Assembly: GCF_947501665.1 (NCBI RefSeq)
Contig: NZ_CANMWS010000019.1
Location: 1 to 64,000 of the forward strand
DNA from: an uncultured Shewanella sp.
Lineage (GTDB): Bacteria; Pseudomonadota; Gammaproteobacteria; Enterobacterales; Shewanellaceae
Direction: 5' to 3'
Length of the DNA: 64,000 nucleotides
Of the stretch, positions 1-9,392 are shown one piece after another (the first letter of the stretch is position 1; each line of letters opens with the position of its first letter). The notes beneath the pieces are model-generated. The model did no database searches and was not told the DNA's origin. It was given only the letters and a program-made list of their open reading frames with translations. Made by a program: the position numbers and the translations under genes.

Positions 1-43
1 TGCGCTTAAAAAGAGTGTAAAAAGCATCATGGATAATTACCCA

Positions 44-1264
44 TCAAAATATACGATAACTTTTAGTTAAGCACTTATAACTATTTAAATCTGTGGATTT
101 TATCGAATCATTATCGCTAGTGAGTTTTTTTAGTCTATTGTAAAGATGAATTACATTTTCGCAGTCAATTAAATACTCTCTTTTTTGTTTTCTTGAGTTG
201 GGTTGGGTAATGGGATTCATCCAATAACACCCATAACTAGCATTTTGTAGTTGTGCATTTCTAAAATAACTAACTCTATTCCAATCTGTTGGCATTAATT
301 CAAGAAGTAGAGTCAATTTATTAGAAAAAATAGTGTTAGCAATCCCCATCCCATGAGGGCCAACAATTTCTTCTGCTTCACTAAAAAACAATATTTGCTC
401 AGATTTACTCATCTCACCTGGGTCGATAACAGTAAACCCCATTTTTTTAAATTTATCAATTATTTCATTTTCATTTAAAATTTTCCTTTGTGTTGCATTT
501 TCTCTAGATACAAATATTTTTTTTGGTGGTTTTTTAGTTGATTCTATATTTTTATTTATTATTTCCTCTCTTAATAATTTTGAACTTTTTAGATACCAAG
601 TTGAAGGTGTATGTAAGTGACCGAAAGTTATGAAGCTTGGAATGATTATTTTTTCAACTTTGAACCATGTATTGGGTAATTTAATAATGTTTTTTACATT
701 GACCCCTATAGTTGTTAGTATTTCTTCTAATTCGGAATTGATTTTTGGTACAATAAATATCAACTTATCAAATTCATACGAGCTTTCTTTTAATAATAAT
801 ATTGCTGGTAATGTTTCTCTGTATAAGTGATCTATGTTATCGAATATATAAAGCCAAACGAATGTTCCTTTTAACTCTAGATTATAAGGTACAGAGCTTG
901 CAGGTTTTATTAAATCATCTTCAAGTTTTATTTCACCTTGACTTTTAAGTCTAAACTTAGCTTCTTCACTTAGGATATTCCATACATAAATATCTTTAGT
1001 GAACATAGGCCAGTATCTAGGTAAACCTTTAGGTTTTGGACCAACTAGTACGTCTGATAACTCAGAAAGAAATATAGGGTGAGTTTCGTAACTAGAATTG
1101 AATATATCACCTAGATTATTTTCATTCACATCATCAGCAGATGAAAATACACTTTCAATATTGAAATGTAATAATTTTTTATCTTCGAACTTAGTTAACT
1201 TAGCAGATACTTTATCGTATTCATCAGTTTTTCTTAAGTCAAATGGTTTAAACCAGCTTTCCAT
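44..1264 (-). CDS. Glycosyltransferase family 61 (DUF563-like), capsule locus
   Basis: 406 aa, no signal peptide, so probably cytoplasmic. The C-terminal half carries the block EEIVGPHGMGIANTIF (about residues 300-316), which resembles the GPHGAGLTN motif of the GT61/DUF563 glycosyltransferase family; just before it is a predicted nucleotide-sugar-domain-like stretch (KKIFVSRENATQRKILNENE). Family members transfer sugars to glycans; the donor and acceptor cannot be told from sequence. It is the last visible gene of the capsule operon, 8 nt after the preceding transferase gene, so it is probably co-transcribed and builds the capsule repeat. The gene is strikingly AT-rich compared with the kps export genes, as is common for the strain-variable part of capsule loci. 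Bases 1-43 beyond its stop hold no recognisable feature. Confidence 0.8.
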   Translation of the reverse strand: MESWFKPFDLRKTDEYDKVSAKLTKFEDKKLLHFNIESVFSSADDVNENNLGDIFNSSYETHPIFLSELSDVLVGPKPKGLPRYWPMFTKDIYVWNILSEEAKFRLKSQGEIKLEDDLIKPASSVPYNLELKGTFVWLYIFDNIDHLYRETLPAILLLKESSYEFDKLIFIVPKINSELEEILTTIGVNVKNIIKLPNTWFKVEKIIIPSFITFGHLHTPSTWYLKSSKLLREEIINKNIESTKKPPKKIFVSRENATQRKILNENEIIDKFKKMGFTVIDPGEMSKSEQILFFSEAEEIVGPHGMGIANTIFSNKLTLLLELMPTDWNRVSYFRNAQLQNASYGCYWMNPITQPNSRKQKREYLIDCENVIHLYNRLKKLTSDNDSIKSTDLNSYKCLTKSYRIF

Positions 1265-1272
1265 ACATTATA

Positions 1273-2790
1273 TTACCTTGTTAATTTTCTAAGAATACTA
1301 TATTTTGAATCTTTGAAGAATGTTTTTGGTTGTTTTTTTAATTTTTTTAACTTTTTCATTGTACGACTTATTTCTTCTACTTTTTCAATAGTCATTTCTT
1401 CTAATTCGTTATGAATTTTTTTTGATATTATGGGTTTTTTATTTTCCACAAGAGGGATTAGCGGGTATTGTCTTAATTTTGATTCTAAAGATAATATCCC
1501 ACTTTTATGTATAGATACTAATTCACCTTCTAGTGAAGTTACCATGAAATCTTCATATTTTATATATTCTGATAGATTTAAAGTCCCTTCGACATTTTTT
1601 TCTTTTACATCTTTTATAAAAGAATCTATATTATTGTAGTCATTTGTAAAGCCATAGCCTCCGAAAAAAGCATTACCAAACTGTAACGGTTTAAATCCAT
1701 GGAAAACAGATTCTAATAGCCCTTGAGAGCAGAGCCCTGCGACATAATCAGCTTGCAAAAAAAGTGATGAAATATCAGAATCCTCAGTTATAACTAGTTT
1801 GTTTCTTTCTTCTTTTGTTAGCTCTTCTTGAGCCCATGCTAATATCATATTCTTTGTGAATGAGTTCTTTACATTATTTTTTTTATGTTCCCAAGGATGA
1901 GCCTTAAATACAACATTAAGTCCTGACTTGATTGATTTTTCTATAAAATCTTTATAGAAATATATAGGGTTTAAATATTCATTTGCTGTTTCTATGATAG
2001 AGAAATCATTAACAACTTGGCCAATAAGCGCGACTGTTTTACCTTCCGTAAAGTCTAAATGTAGAAAATTACCAGTTTTTTTTACATTTCTGTTTTTGCT
2101 TAATAAAACCTTATTGATGGCTTTTATTCTTTTTCTATCGTTGTCATTATTATTCTTATCGTTATTTATATATAAATGCTTTAAGTCGCTTGAGTTTGCA
2201 ATTGGTGTGTATCGTTCTTCAAAATAATACTCATTTCCTGTAAAAAAATGTTCCATTACAACTGGGGTTGTTTGTGAATGTTTCAATGTCTCTAATAAAG
2301 TTCTATTATAAATTTGGCTGCCTGAAAAAATTAAAGCATAATTGTGTACTTGGATGCTTTCTAATTTTTTTTTCCAATAATCTATAAAGTACATTGTTGC
2401 AGAAAAGCAGTTTACTACGGTGTTAATACAAACTTTAGACATTAATTCAAGCTGCTGGATATCATCTTTTTTTGTGGTGAATATATTATATTCGATTTTA
2501 GGTAAGAAATAACTTAATAACTCTGCTCTTGCTATTCCCCAAATATTCTTACCTTTATATGTAAAGTTAAGTTTGTCTTTTGTTGATAGTGTTTTAATTT
2601 TACAACTATATGGTGATAATTCTTTTTCTTTTGATTTGTAATCACCATATAATGCTGACCATGAGTTAATGTCATTGTTCTTTGTTATTTTTAAATCATG
2701 GCGAGAAAAGAAATCAAATAGGCTCTTAAAGTTTCTTTCATGAAAATGAATAGTATCGGGAAGAAATATTTTCAAGTTAGAGTAACTCAT
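1273..2790 (-). CDS. Capsule polysaccharide transferase, KpsC/KpsS-like
   Basis: 505 aa, cytoplasmic. Motifs typical of GT-B capsule Kdo-transferase/CDP-glycerol-transferase-like proteins are visible: VVFKAHPWEHKK (residues about 293-304), then CSQGLLES (354-361) followed by FGNAFFGGYGFT (371-382), which resembles the (S)xxGLEAL...G.aFY pattern of KpsS/KpsC. I infer it adds a linker or repeat-unit sugar during capsule assembly; a specific Kdo-transferase role is not proven. Odd feature: the C-terminus (about 479-505) is a lysine-rich tail containing KKQPKTFFKDSK, nearly the same as a segment at the N-terminus of KpsE in this locus. It overlaps the upstream glycosyltransferase gene by 4 nt (2787-2790), indicating translational coupling. 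AT-rich like its two neighbours. Confidence 0.65.
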   Translation of the reverse strand: MSYSNLKIFLPDTIHFHERNFKSLFDFFSRHDLKITKNNDINSWSALYGDYKSKEKELSPYSCKIKTLSTKDKLNFTYKGKNIWGIARAELLSYFLPKIEYNIFTTKKDDIQQLELMSKVCINTVVNCFSATMYFIDYWKKKLESIQVHNYALIFSGSQIYNRTLLETLKHSQTTPVVMEHFFTGNEYYFEERYTPIANSSDLKHLYINNDKNNNDNDRKRIKAINKVLLSKNRNVKKTGNFLHLDFTEGKTVALIGQVVNDFSIIETANEYLNPIYFYKDFIEKSIKSGLNVVFKAHPWEHKKNNVKNSFTKNMILAWAQEELTKEERNKLVITEDSDISSLFLQADYVAGLCSQGLLESVFHGFKPLQFGNAFFGGYGFTNDYNNIDSFIKDVKEKNVEGTLNLSEYIKYEDFMVTSLEGELVSIHKSGILSLESKLRQYPLIPLVENKKPIISKKIHNELEEMTIEKVEEISRTMKKLKKLKKQPKTFFKDSKYSILRKLTR

Positions 2791-3704
2791 TTACAAATTG
2801 TCCTGTATAATTCAAATTGTTTTTCAGTGACGTCTTTCCATGTTAAAGCTTTATCTGCATGCAGGTATGCTTCTTTTTTTATTTTTTCTTGAAACTCTCT
2901 GTCTTTGGCAAATCTATTAATATTCATCGCATCTAAATCTGGATTATCTGTTAATAATATTCCACGAGTATCATTTAAATAGTCTGCAACCATACCAACT
3001 CGTTTAGCTATTAAGGGAGTGCCAGTTGATATAGCTTCGGGTACATTAGCTGGCCCTCCTTCAAATATACTGGGTACTAAAAGCGCATCTAAAGAATCAT
3101 ATAAGCTTCCGAAAATTTTATAAGGTAAACGTTCAAAAACTTTGGCTTGAAAACCAAGATCTCTTGCTTTCCAACAATCTTGAGTTCTATCTTTCCCTAC
3201 AAATGTAAATTTTATAACATTCCTATCTAAGCGCTTCATTAGATCGTATAGAAGGGCTTCACCTTTGACTTTTCGCCCATATCTTTTTGAAACAATTCCT
3301 AAGTTTACAACCTGCCTGAAAGGTTTACTTTTAGCATCAAAAATATTTTCATTATAACCATGGGGGATAACTATAGTATTACTTATTCCTTTTTCAGTTA
3401 AAAACTTCTTTTGAAGTGTATTCAAGCAGATAATTTTGTTTGCTTGTCTATATTGCGATTCAAAGTTTTCAAATAGATGCCATTTATCATTATCATTAAG
3501 ATCGTGATGAACTGTAACAACAGAATTTTTTACTAGTTTTTTTTCCAAATGTGGACGATGATAATGATATACATCACAGCCTTCAGTTGGTTTATTAGAG
3601 ACGATTATTTCATCTTCTTTATTACTATATTTACGACTATAATTTATCAAGTCTGTGAAAATACCGCTGGATAAGTCATTAGACATAACATGATTTAATT
3701 TCAA
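2787..3704 (-). CDS. Glycosyltransferase family 4 (GT-B)
   Basis: 305 aa, short for the family, cytoplasmic. The C-terminal Rossmann half shows the GT4 signature: LDALLVPSIFEGGPANVPEAISTG (about 205-228) with the donor-binding glutamates E215 and E223, preceded by FTFVGKDR (about 167-173). The N-terminal half has HYHRPHLEKK and VTVHHDL, typical acceptor-side loops. Probable role: addition of one sugar to the capsule repeat unit; the specificity is unknown. The frame opens with a TTG codon at 3704 with only a weak purine stretch upstream; the next candidate is ATG at 3686 (MSNDLSSG). I keep TTG because KLNHVM looks like the first beta strand. The next gene overlaps its stop by 4 nt. Confidence 0.82.
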   Translation of the reverse strand: MKLNHVMSNDLSSGIFTDLINYSRKYSNKEDEIIVSNKPTEGCDVYHYHRPHLEKKLVKNSVVTVHHDLNDNDKWHLFENFESQYRQANKIICLNTLQKKFLTEKGISNTIVIPHGYNENIFDAKSKPFRQVVNLGIVSKRYGRKVKGEALLYDLMKRLDRNVIKFTFVGKDRTQDCWKARDLGFQAKVFERLPYKIFGSLYDSLDALLVPSIFEGGPANVPEAISTGTPLIAKRVGMVADYLNDTRGILLTDNPDLDAMNINRFAKDREFQEKIKKEAYLHADKALTWKDVTEKQFELYRTICK

Positions 3705-3754
3705 TTTTGTTTTCTCTATATTGGCATTGAAGTAATGTTATTAGTGTTGGTTAG

Positions 3755-4753
3755 TTATTGAAAAAACTCTAAAACACCTGTGATGTGTTGTGAGTCATTT
3801 AACACCACAAGATGTTTAATATGAGATTCCCGCATTAAGTCTTCACCTTGCTGTAATTGAGCATTTTCACTTATTGTGACAGGGGTTGTGATTGGGGAGC
3901 TTGCAATCATATCTTGTGCCATGGATTGTTGCAGTTCCATACCGTTAACTAGGGCACGACGTAGATCGCCATCTGTGATCACGCCGATGAGTTTTCGATT
4001 ATTATGAATAATCGCTAGACCTAAGTGGGATTGGGTCATTTGCATGATGACATTTGACATGCTGTCTGTTGGTGAAACCAGTGGCAGATCATGCGTGATC
4101 ATGACATCGCTTACTTTGGTGAGTAAGCGCCGCCCTAAACTGCCACCAGGATGGTATTTAGCAAAATCTTGTGGTTTAAATTGCTTTTGCTCCATTAATG
4201 CCACAGCCAATGCATCACCTATTGCCATAGTGAGTGTGGTTGACGTGGTGGGCGCTAAATTATTGGGGCAGGCTTCTCGTGTCGAGTCAATTAATAATGT
4301 GGCTTGTGCATGTTTTGCCAGAGTGGAGCCTTGCTTACCTGTAATGGCAATGATTTTATTACCAAAGATTTTAAGGGATGGAATGAGCTTTAAAATTTCG
4401 TCACTTTCGCCACTGTTTGAAATTAACATGACAACATCATTGTGAGTGATCATGCCGAGATCGCCATGAAATGCTTCGCCGGGGTGCAGGAAAAATGCAG
4501 GTGTACCCGTAGAGGCTAAGGTTGCTGCTATTTTTCGGCCCACATGTCCCGATTTTCCCATGCCGCAGATGATAATATGGCCAAGGCAATCATTCATTAA
4601 TGCTAATGCTTGTGTATATTCTTTGATTGAAATATTTTCAGCCAGCTGAGTTAGTGCTTGGCTTTGTTGATTAAGGGTATTTTTAATACTCTGCATTGTT
4701 TCATGATGAATATTGCTGTCTGGCGTAACTAAATTGACAATATTACTTTGCAT
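3755..4753 (-). CDS. kpsF: Arabinose-5-phosphate isomerase KpsF (SIS + two CBS domains)
   Basis: 332 aa cytoplasmic enzyme of the KpsF/KdsD family, which interconverts D-ribulose 5-phosphate and D-arabinose 5-phosphate, the first step to Kdo. The SIS domain (about 40-180) has CGMGKSGHVGRKIAATLASTGTPAFFLHPGEAFHGDLG and the phosphate-binding ISNSGES loop; the APTTSTT motif follows. Two CBS domains fill residues about 205-330. Presence of a dedicated copy inside a capsule locus is characteristic of group 2/3 capsules, where Kdo is used for the lipid linker or the polymer. It follows kpsD by 79 nt on the same strand and is probably in the same operon. A housekeeping kdsD paralogue is expected elsewhere. 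Confidence 0.93.
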   Translation of the reverse strand: MQSNIVNLVTPDSNIHHETMQSIKNTLNQQSQALTQLAENISIKEYTQALALMNDCLGHIIICGMGKSGHVGRKIAATLASTGTPAFFLHPGEAFHGDLGMITHNDVVMLISNSGESDEILKLIPSLKIFGNKIIAITGKQGSTLAKHAQATLLIDSTREACPNNLAPTTSTTLTMAIGDALAVALMEQKQFKPQDFAKYHPGGSLGRRLLTKVSDVMITHDLPLVSPTDSMSNVIMQMTQSHLGLAIIHNNRKLIGVITDGDLRRALVNGMELQQSMAQDMIASSPITTPVTISENAQLQQGEDLMRESHIKHLVVLNDSQHITGVLEFFQ

Positions 4754-4832
4754 CTTGGCAATTCCTTTGCTGAATAAATAGGGACAATAACGGCTATTTT
4801 TAGTTTTTTTCTCATCGACTTTTTAACTGTAC

Positions 4833-6596
4833 TTATATCGCCAATACCACTGCGGCCGACATGGCGATTTGGAAAATAATTTGGGTGATGTCTTTGGCAA
4901 ATTGAAAGCCTTTTTCATCGGGTTTGGATAACACAAAAATTTCATCGCCGGGGCCGATGAGCCTGCTGTCATCAAGATCATCATTGACGGTAATAAAGCT
5001 GCCATTGGGTTTCATGATGAGTACGTTCATGTCATCAATGTCTTGATTGCTACCGCCGGCTTTGTTAATGAAGGTTTCAATATCCAGTTTAGGATTGTAG
5101 GCAATGGCGGTGGGAAACATGACTTCACCATGAATGATCACTAAGTGACGTTTGGCTGGGATCACCACGCGATCCCCTTGTTGTAAAATAATTTGGCTAA
5201 CGTCGTTATTATCGTTTAATAAGACTTGGCCTTTAGGGGTTACTTGGCGGGCTTTTTCTATCCATTGCAAAATGATTTTTGCTTCGGCAGCTCGTAGCTC
5301 TGCCGCTTCTTTGGTATCGGAACGTTTTGTGAGTACGCTTTGCTCAAGGGAAGACAATGAGGCTTGCAGCATGTCATATTGTCTTTTGGCCACAGAAGGT
5401 CGGTAAAGTTGCACTGCTGCTGTATTGGATAACGCGGTAAATTGTGTTTTGTCCAGTAAATCCTTAAGGCTCGCTCCCCAAGGAAGGACTGTTTCTTGGG
5501 CAGAATTATGCTCGCCAATCACATCGACGCTGATGGTTTGGGCTCTGAGTTGAGAGCTGATTTTAATCAAGGCACCCGGATTGACTTTCACATTGGCCGC
5601 CTGAGCTAAAGTATATTGCTTGGCATTCACCGCACGATTGCTACTGCTGGGTAAAGGTAATGGGGCCATCTCTGTTTTTACTGCTGAATTTGTAGCTGTA
5701 CTCGCTACTGTATCCGCAGCTGTATTCGGTGATGTATCTTCTTCGAATGTTTCAACCGATGGGAGAAGGGGTGATGTATCTTGGTCGGCTTCGATGACCG
5801 TAATATGGGTCGCCCGCTCATCTATGATCACAGCATTTAAAATACTTTTTAGCGAGGATTGTGCATTGAGTTCGTATTGTCCATGAAAGCCAATTTCTCC
5901 TTCTAGGCTCACTTCCCCTTGTTTGGGACCAATAAAAATCACATCACCGTCTTGAAACTGCAGGGATGGCATGATGCCTTGTTGTAAAAACTGGTATAAA
6001 TCAATTTCGGCTAAGGTGCGATTATGACGTTTAACTTGAATATTACGATAACTGCCGATGTCTTGACGGATCCCGCCTGCCTGATCGATAAAGCGAAGCA
6101 CACTGTCAGCGCTCTGACCTGGATACAGCCCAGGCTTGACCACCATGCCAGCGAGAAACACTTTAACTTCTTGACTCGACATGAGTGACACATACACTTC
6201 TACATTGGCTTTGTACACGCGTTTTACACTGTTCAAAATGACTTGATTGAGTTGACTGTTGGTGATCCCAAGTACTTTAATGGGACCGACTTTAGGAATA
6301 AAAATATTACCTTGTGGATCCACGGTGACGGTTTCTTGGTAATCGATGGCCCCCCAAACTTGGATCAGTAACTGATCGCCTTGTGTAATCGCATAGTGCG
6401 GATTAATTGCCGAAAAGGCAGTTTGTTTAAATCCACCTTCAAATAGCCAGTTTCCATAGCGTTGCGTGACATGTGTATCGCTAATACTGGGAGTGAGCTC
6501 AGCGGTAGGATCCTCTTGTATGCTGGCAGCAATGGTATGAGCACAAATACAATATAGACTGATAATGCACATGACAGTGCGCAATAGGGTATTCAT
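4833..6596 (-). CDS. kpsD: Capsule export outer-membrane protein (Wza/KpsD family, SLBB domains)
   Basis: 587 aa. I place the start at ATG 6596, because this gives a clean signal peptide (MNTLLRTVMCIISLYCICAHTIAAS) and a 4-nt overlap (6593-6596) with kpsE; the longer frame to 6668 lies inside kpsE. The N-terminal mature part is a polysaccharide-export domain (YAITQGDQLLIQVWG, VDPQGNIFIPKVGPIKVLG, about 65-130), followed by SLBB-type repeats (VFLAGMVVKPGLYPG, VSLEGEIGFHGQYEL and near the C-terminus VVIHGEVMFPTAIAYN). A low-complexity Thr/Ser/Ala/Pro linker at about 270-330 separates the halves. The C-terminus ends in a hydrophobic segment (IIFQIAMSAAVVLAI). It should form the periplasm-to-surface conduit with KpsE and KpsMT. 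Confidence 0.9.
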   Translation of the reverse strand: MNTLLRTVMCIISLYCICAHTIAASIQEDPTAELTPSISDTHVTQRYGNWLFEGGFKQTAFSAINPHYAITQGDQLLIQVWGAIDYQETVTVDPQGNIFIPKVGPIKVLGITNSQLNQVILNSVKRVYKANVEVYVSLMSSQEVKVFLAGMVVKPGLYPGQSADSVLRFIDQAGGIRQDIGSYRNIQVKRHNRTLAEIDLYQFLQQGIMPSLQFQDGDVIFIGPKQGEVSLEGEIGFHGQYELNAQSSLKSILNAVIIDERATHITVIEADQDTSPLLPSVETFEEDTSPNTAADTVASTATNSAVKTEMAPLPLPSSSNRAVNAKQYTLAQAANVKVNPGALIKISSQLRAQTISVDVIGEHNSAQETVLPWGASLKDLLDKTQFTALSNTAAVQLYRPSVAKRQYDMLQASLSSLEQSVLTKRSDTKEAAELRAAEAKIILQWIEKARQVTPKGQVLLNDNNDVSQIILQQGDRVVIPAKRHLVIIHGEVMFPTAIAYNPKLDIETFINKAGGSNQDIDDMNVLIMKPNGSFITVNDDLDDSRLIGPGDEIFVLSKPDEKGFQFAKDITQIIFQIAMSAAVVLAI

Positions 6597-7825
6597 TCGC
6601 GATGTTCCTTGATGATGGCAATCATTAAACGGCCAACTAGATACAGTAATAGGAGTACAACAAACCAAGTAATGATGTTGTAGAGGCGTTTAGGGTAGAG
6701 ACTGTCTTGGGCGATTCTTGGGTGCTCAATAATCAATAAATGCTTTAATTGGTTAAAGGCATCTCCCCGTATTTGTTCAAGGCTGATAAGTGACGATTGA
6801 TATAAATCGGCGGCCAATTTTGCATTGAGTTCAATATCTTTAAAATGAAGGTTCACTTTATTGAGCGAGGGCTTATCTTGTTGTGTGAGCTTTTGTTTTT
6901 CTTGTGTTAATTGTAATTGTAGCGCGTCGATTTGAAATCGCTTGGCAATGATTTCGCTGGCATCATTTTGCATGTATGCGCTTAATGATTTGAGTTCGGC
7001 TTGCTGAGTGATTATTTTCGACTCTAATTTACTCATGGCTTCAAGTAAGGCTGTACTTTGTTGCTCAGGATTAAATAAGTTGAATTCATCTTGAAAGTCA
7101 ATGAGTTGAACTTGTTGCTTTTTTAATTCGTTATAGGCTCTTTTGACCTCTTTTTCAGCATATTGCAGTTGTTGTTTAGCCATGCTTTCGCCTAGCTGGT
7201 TAATAAAATCGGCACTGATGGCCAGTATTGCTTGGGTGGTTTGCAGTGCAAAATCAGGCTCAAAGGCTTGTACTTCAATGGTTAAAATCTCTGACATTTC
7301 ATCGTAGCTGATCTGTATATGCGCTTTAAAATAGTCTAAGTATTCTTCTTTACTGCTGTTTGATGAGAGCCGACTGATGATGTCCCAGGTTTTTGCTTGG
7401 TAATGTTGTTTAAGCGCTATGCGAGTATCGAGTGCAAGGGCCATTTCAGGTGAGCGAATGTATTCTTGTAAAATCAGGGCATCGCGCATACTGACAGAAC
7501 TGCCTGTAATCGCCGCCAGTCCCATGAGTGGGATCGGGTTATGATCCGCTTGTTTCACCACAAATTGCGTTTGACTGACATAGCGTGGCGAGGCGATAAG
7601 GCTAAAGTAAATGACAATCAGTAAAGAGGCCACAATGACTAGTGCAAATGATCCTAGCTTTGCCCTTGTTTGGTAAATGGTTTTTCTGGTGTGTATGTAG
7701 GCTTTAGAATCTGCGAGAAATAGTTTGGGATCTCGGCGTAACTTGCGTATTTTACGTTCCACTTGACTGAGTCTTGGTGGCGTACTTTTGCTGTGTTGTG
7801 CTTTATTGTTAAGAGTACTTGGCAT
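6593..7825 (-). CDS. kpsE: Capsule export inner-membrane protein KpsE (polysaccharide co-polymerase)
   Basis: 410 aa. The topology is that of the KpsE/BexC/CtrB family: cytoplasmic N-terminus, transmembrane segment at about 58-77 (LGSFALVIVASLLIVIYFSL), a large periplasmic domain with a coiled-coil stretch (about 200-345, rich in Q, E and K), and a second transmembrane segment near 382-402. It couples the KpsMT transporter to the KpsD outer-membrane channel. The cytoplasmic N-terminus contains KIRKLRRDPKLFLADSK (25-41), echoed in the C-terminus of the transferase encoded at 1273-2790. It lies 5 nt after kpsT and overlaps kpsD by 4 nt, so the export genes are tightly coupled. Confidence 0.92.
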   Translation of the reverse strand: MPSTLNNKAQHSKSTPPRLSQVERKIRKLRRDPKLFLADSKAYIHTRKTIYQTRAKLGSFALVIVASLLIVIYFSLIASPRYVSQTQFVVKQADHNPIPLMGLAAITGSSVSMRDALILQEYIRSPEMALALDTRIALKQHYQAKTWDIISRLSSNSSKEEYLDYFKAHIQISYDEMSEILTIEVQAFEPDFALQTTQAILAISADFINQLGESMAKQQLQYAEKEVKRAYNELKKQQVQLIDFQDEFNLFNPEQQSTALLEAMSKLESKIITQQAELKSLSAYMQNDASEIIAKRFQIDALQLQLTQEKQKLTQQDKPSLNKVNLHFKDIELNAKLAADLYQSSLISLEQIRGDAFNQLKHLLIIEHPRIAQDSLYPKRLYNIITWFVVLLLLYLVGRLMIAIIKEHRE

Positions 7826-7830
7826 AATAA

Positions 7831-8496
7831 TCAGTTTACATAGGTATGATGGTATTCATTGATGGCATCGCTCAGTGTGTCGAAGTACAGCAAAGATTGC
7901 TGTTTAATAACCAGACCCGCTTGGCAATGACGTTTGAGTTCGTTTAATGAGTGGCTCACCATAATGAGCCGAGTTTGGTTAAATTTTTCTTTGAGTATGG
8001 CTTCACTTTTTTGACGAAAACTCGCATCGCCAACGGCGCCAAGTTCATCGATAAGCAGCACATCAAAATCAAAATCAAAGGCCATAGTGAGGCCAAAAGT
8101 AATACGAGAGCGCATACCGCTGGAGTAATTTTTGACTGGCTCATCAAAAAAGTGCCCAATATCGGCAAAATCTTGCACTCTTCGCTCAATGGGTAAGGTG
8201 TGTTTATAGCCGTGTATTCTGGCCACAAAACGGACATTTTCGCGTGCACTCATTGACCCTTGAAGTCCGCCTTGTAGGCCTAAAGGCCAAGATATATTTA
8301 ATGGCGAATGAATATGCCCTCGAGTGGGGGTATCCGCGCCGCCTATCATGCGAATGAGTGTGGACTTGCCTACACCATTAGGGCCGAGCACGGCGATATT
8401 TTTATCTATAGGTAAATTAAGGCTGAGATCTTTAAAGACAAAATGACGGCCTTGTTTGGTGGTGTAAGATTTGCTGAGGTTATCAAAATATATCAT
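7831..8496 (-). CDS. kpsT: Capsule ABC transporter ATPase KpsT
   Basis: 221 aa with ATG at 8496, overlapping the end of kpsM by 4 nt; the longer upstream extension to 8583 lies within kpsM and is discarded. It has Walker A GPNGVGKST (38-46), the ABC signature YSSGMRSR (about 128-135), Walker B DVLLIDELG and the switch histidine in MVSHS. This is the nucleotide-binding subunit that energises export of the lipid-linked capsule across the inner membrane with KpsM. The size (about 220 aa) matches KpsT/BexA/CtrD exactly. Confidence 0.95.
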   Translation of the reverse strand: MIYFDNLSKSYTTKQGRHFVFKDLSLNLPIDKNIAVLGPNGVGKSTLIRMIGGADTPTRGHIHSPLNISWPLGLQGGLQGSMSARENVRFVARIHGYKHTLPIERRVQDFADIGHFFDEPVKNYSSGMRSRITFGLTMAFDFDFDVLLIDELGAVGDASFRQKSEAILKEKFNQTRLIMVSHSLNELKRHCQAGLVIKQQSLLYFDTLSDAINEYHHTYVN

Positions 8497-9290
8497 GAGC
8501 TGATAAACCGTTGTTGAAATAAATGAAACGTGGCCAAGCCAATACTGATACTGATGAGTGCGCAACAGCTTAAGTAGTGCCAACTGCCAATGGGGGATTC
8601 ATAGGCATAAAAAAAACCGGTTCGACTCAGTTCAATAGCATGAAAAATGGGATTCCAATCAAATAAGTACCAATACTGCGGCGGGATCATCACTGCACAG
8701 AAAAAAATACCTGAAATAAAAAATAATGGCTGAGTGATAATTTGAGTTAACTTTTTACTGTCTGACCAATAAGTGGCAGCGGTGCAAAGCAGTAACCCCA
8801 ACCCGATAGTGAATATGATTAATAATAAGCTTGCGCCTATTACTTCCAGTAAGTCATCTGGCCAAGCGTCAAACCCTAGCCAAGCCATAACACTAAAGAT
8901 AAGGCAATAAACCACTAAGAAGGTGGCAAGTTCAATGATAATCCTTGTCATAACAGGATCGATGGCGGTGACTTGTCGGTAGCTTAATAAGCCTTTGTTC
9001 GCTTCAATAGCGGCACTGAGTTGTGTAAGTAATTTTCCAAAGAGTTTAAAAGGTAAAATACCGGTAAAGAGGAAAAGGGCCACAGGAATATTGGCAACAC
9101 TTGAGCGACCGATTAAGGAAAATATAATACCCAGAATAGCGGCTTGGGCAACAGGTTCAGCAATGGCCCAAAAATAGCCGAGTCGATTGCTACCAAACCG
9201 AGTTTTTATTTCGCGCATTAACAGGGCAAAAATCACATCTTTGGTAATTTCCCAGCTGTTACGGTGAGGGCGGGTGACGTCCAATTTCAA
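8493..9290 (-). CDS. kpsM: Capsule ABC transporter permease KpsM
   Basis: 265 aa, ABC-2 type permease with about six transmembrane segments. Family landmarks are near the N-terminus: ALLMREIKTRFGSNRLGYFWAIAEP, and later the AIEANKGLLSYRQV block and PLFFISGIFF, QYWYLFDWNPIFHAIELSR. It moves capsular polysaccharide across the inner membrane with KpsT. The start is uncertain: the frame opens with TTG at 9290, but an AAGGGA Shine-Dalgarno at 9291-9296 touches that codon; a second TTG at 9284 has better spacing (6 nt). No ATG suits. First gene of the kps operon, with a JUMPstart-like leader element about 100 nt upstream. Confidence 0.93.
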   Translation of the reverse strand: MKLDVTRPHRNSWEITKDVIFALLMREIKTRFGSNRLGYFWAIAEPVAQAAILGIIFSLIGRSSVANIPVALFLFTGILPFKLFGKLLTQLSAAIEANKGLLSYRQVTAIDPVMTRIIIELATFLVVYCLIFSVMAWLGFDAWPDDLLEVIGASLLLIIFTIGLGLLLCTAATYWSDSKKLTQIITQPLFFISGIFFCAVMIPPQYWYLFDWNPIFHAIELSRTGFFYAYESPIGSWHYLSCCALISISIGLATFHLFQQRFISS

Positions 9291-9392
9291 TCCCTTGTAT
9301 AAATTTTTAGTGTTTTTGTTTTAGTATTCATTGGCTATTGTCGTTTTTAAGTTATGAGTGAATAGTGACACTCAATTTCTTTTTCTTTAGGC

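Noticed and set aside
4833..6668. Longer form of kpsD starting at 6668
   Set aside because: It would overlap kpsE by about 75 nt and lose the signal peptide; the ATG at 6596 fits better.
7831..8583. Longer form of kpsT starting at 8583
   Set aside because: The extension is inside kpsM and has no KpsT similarity.
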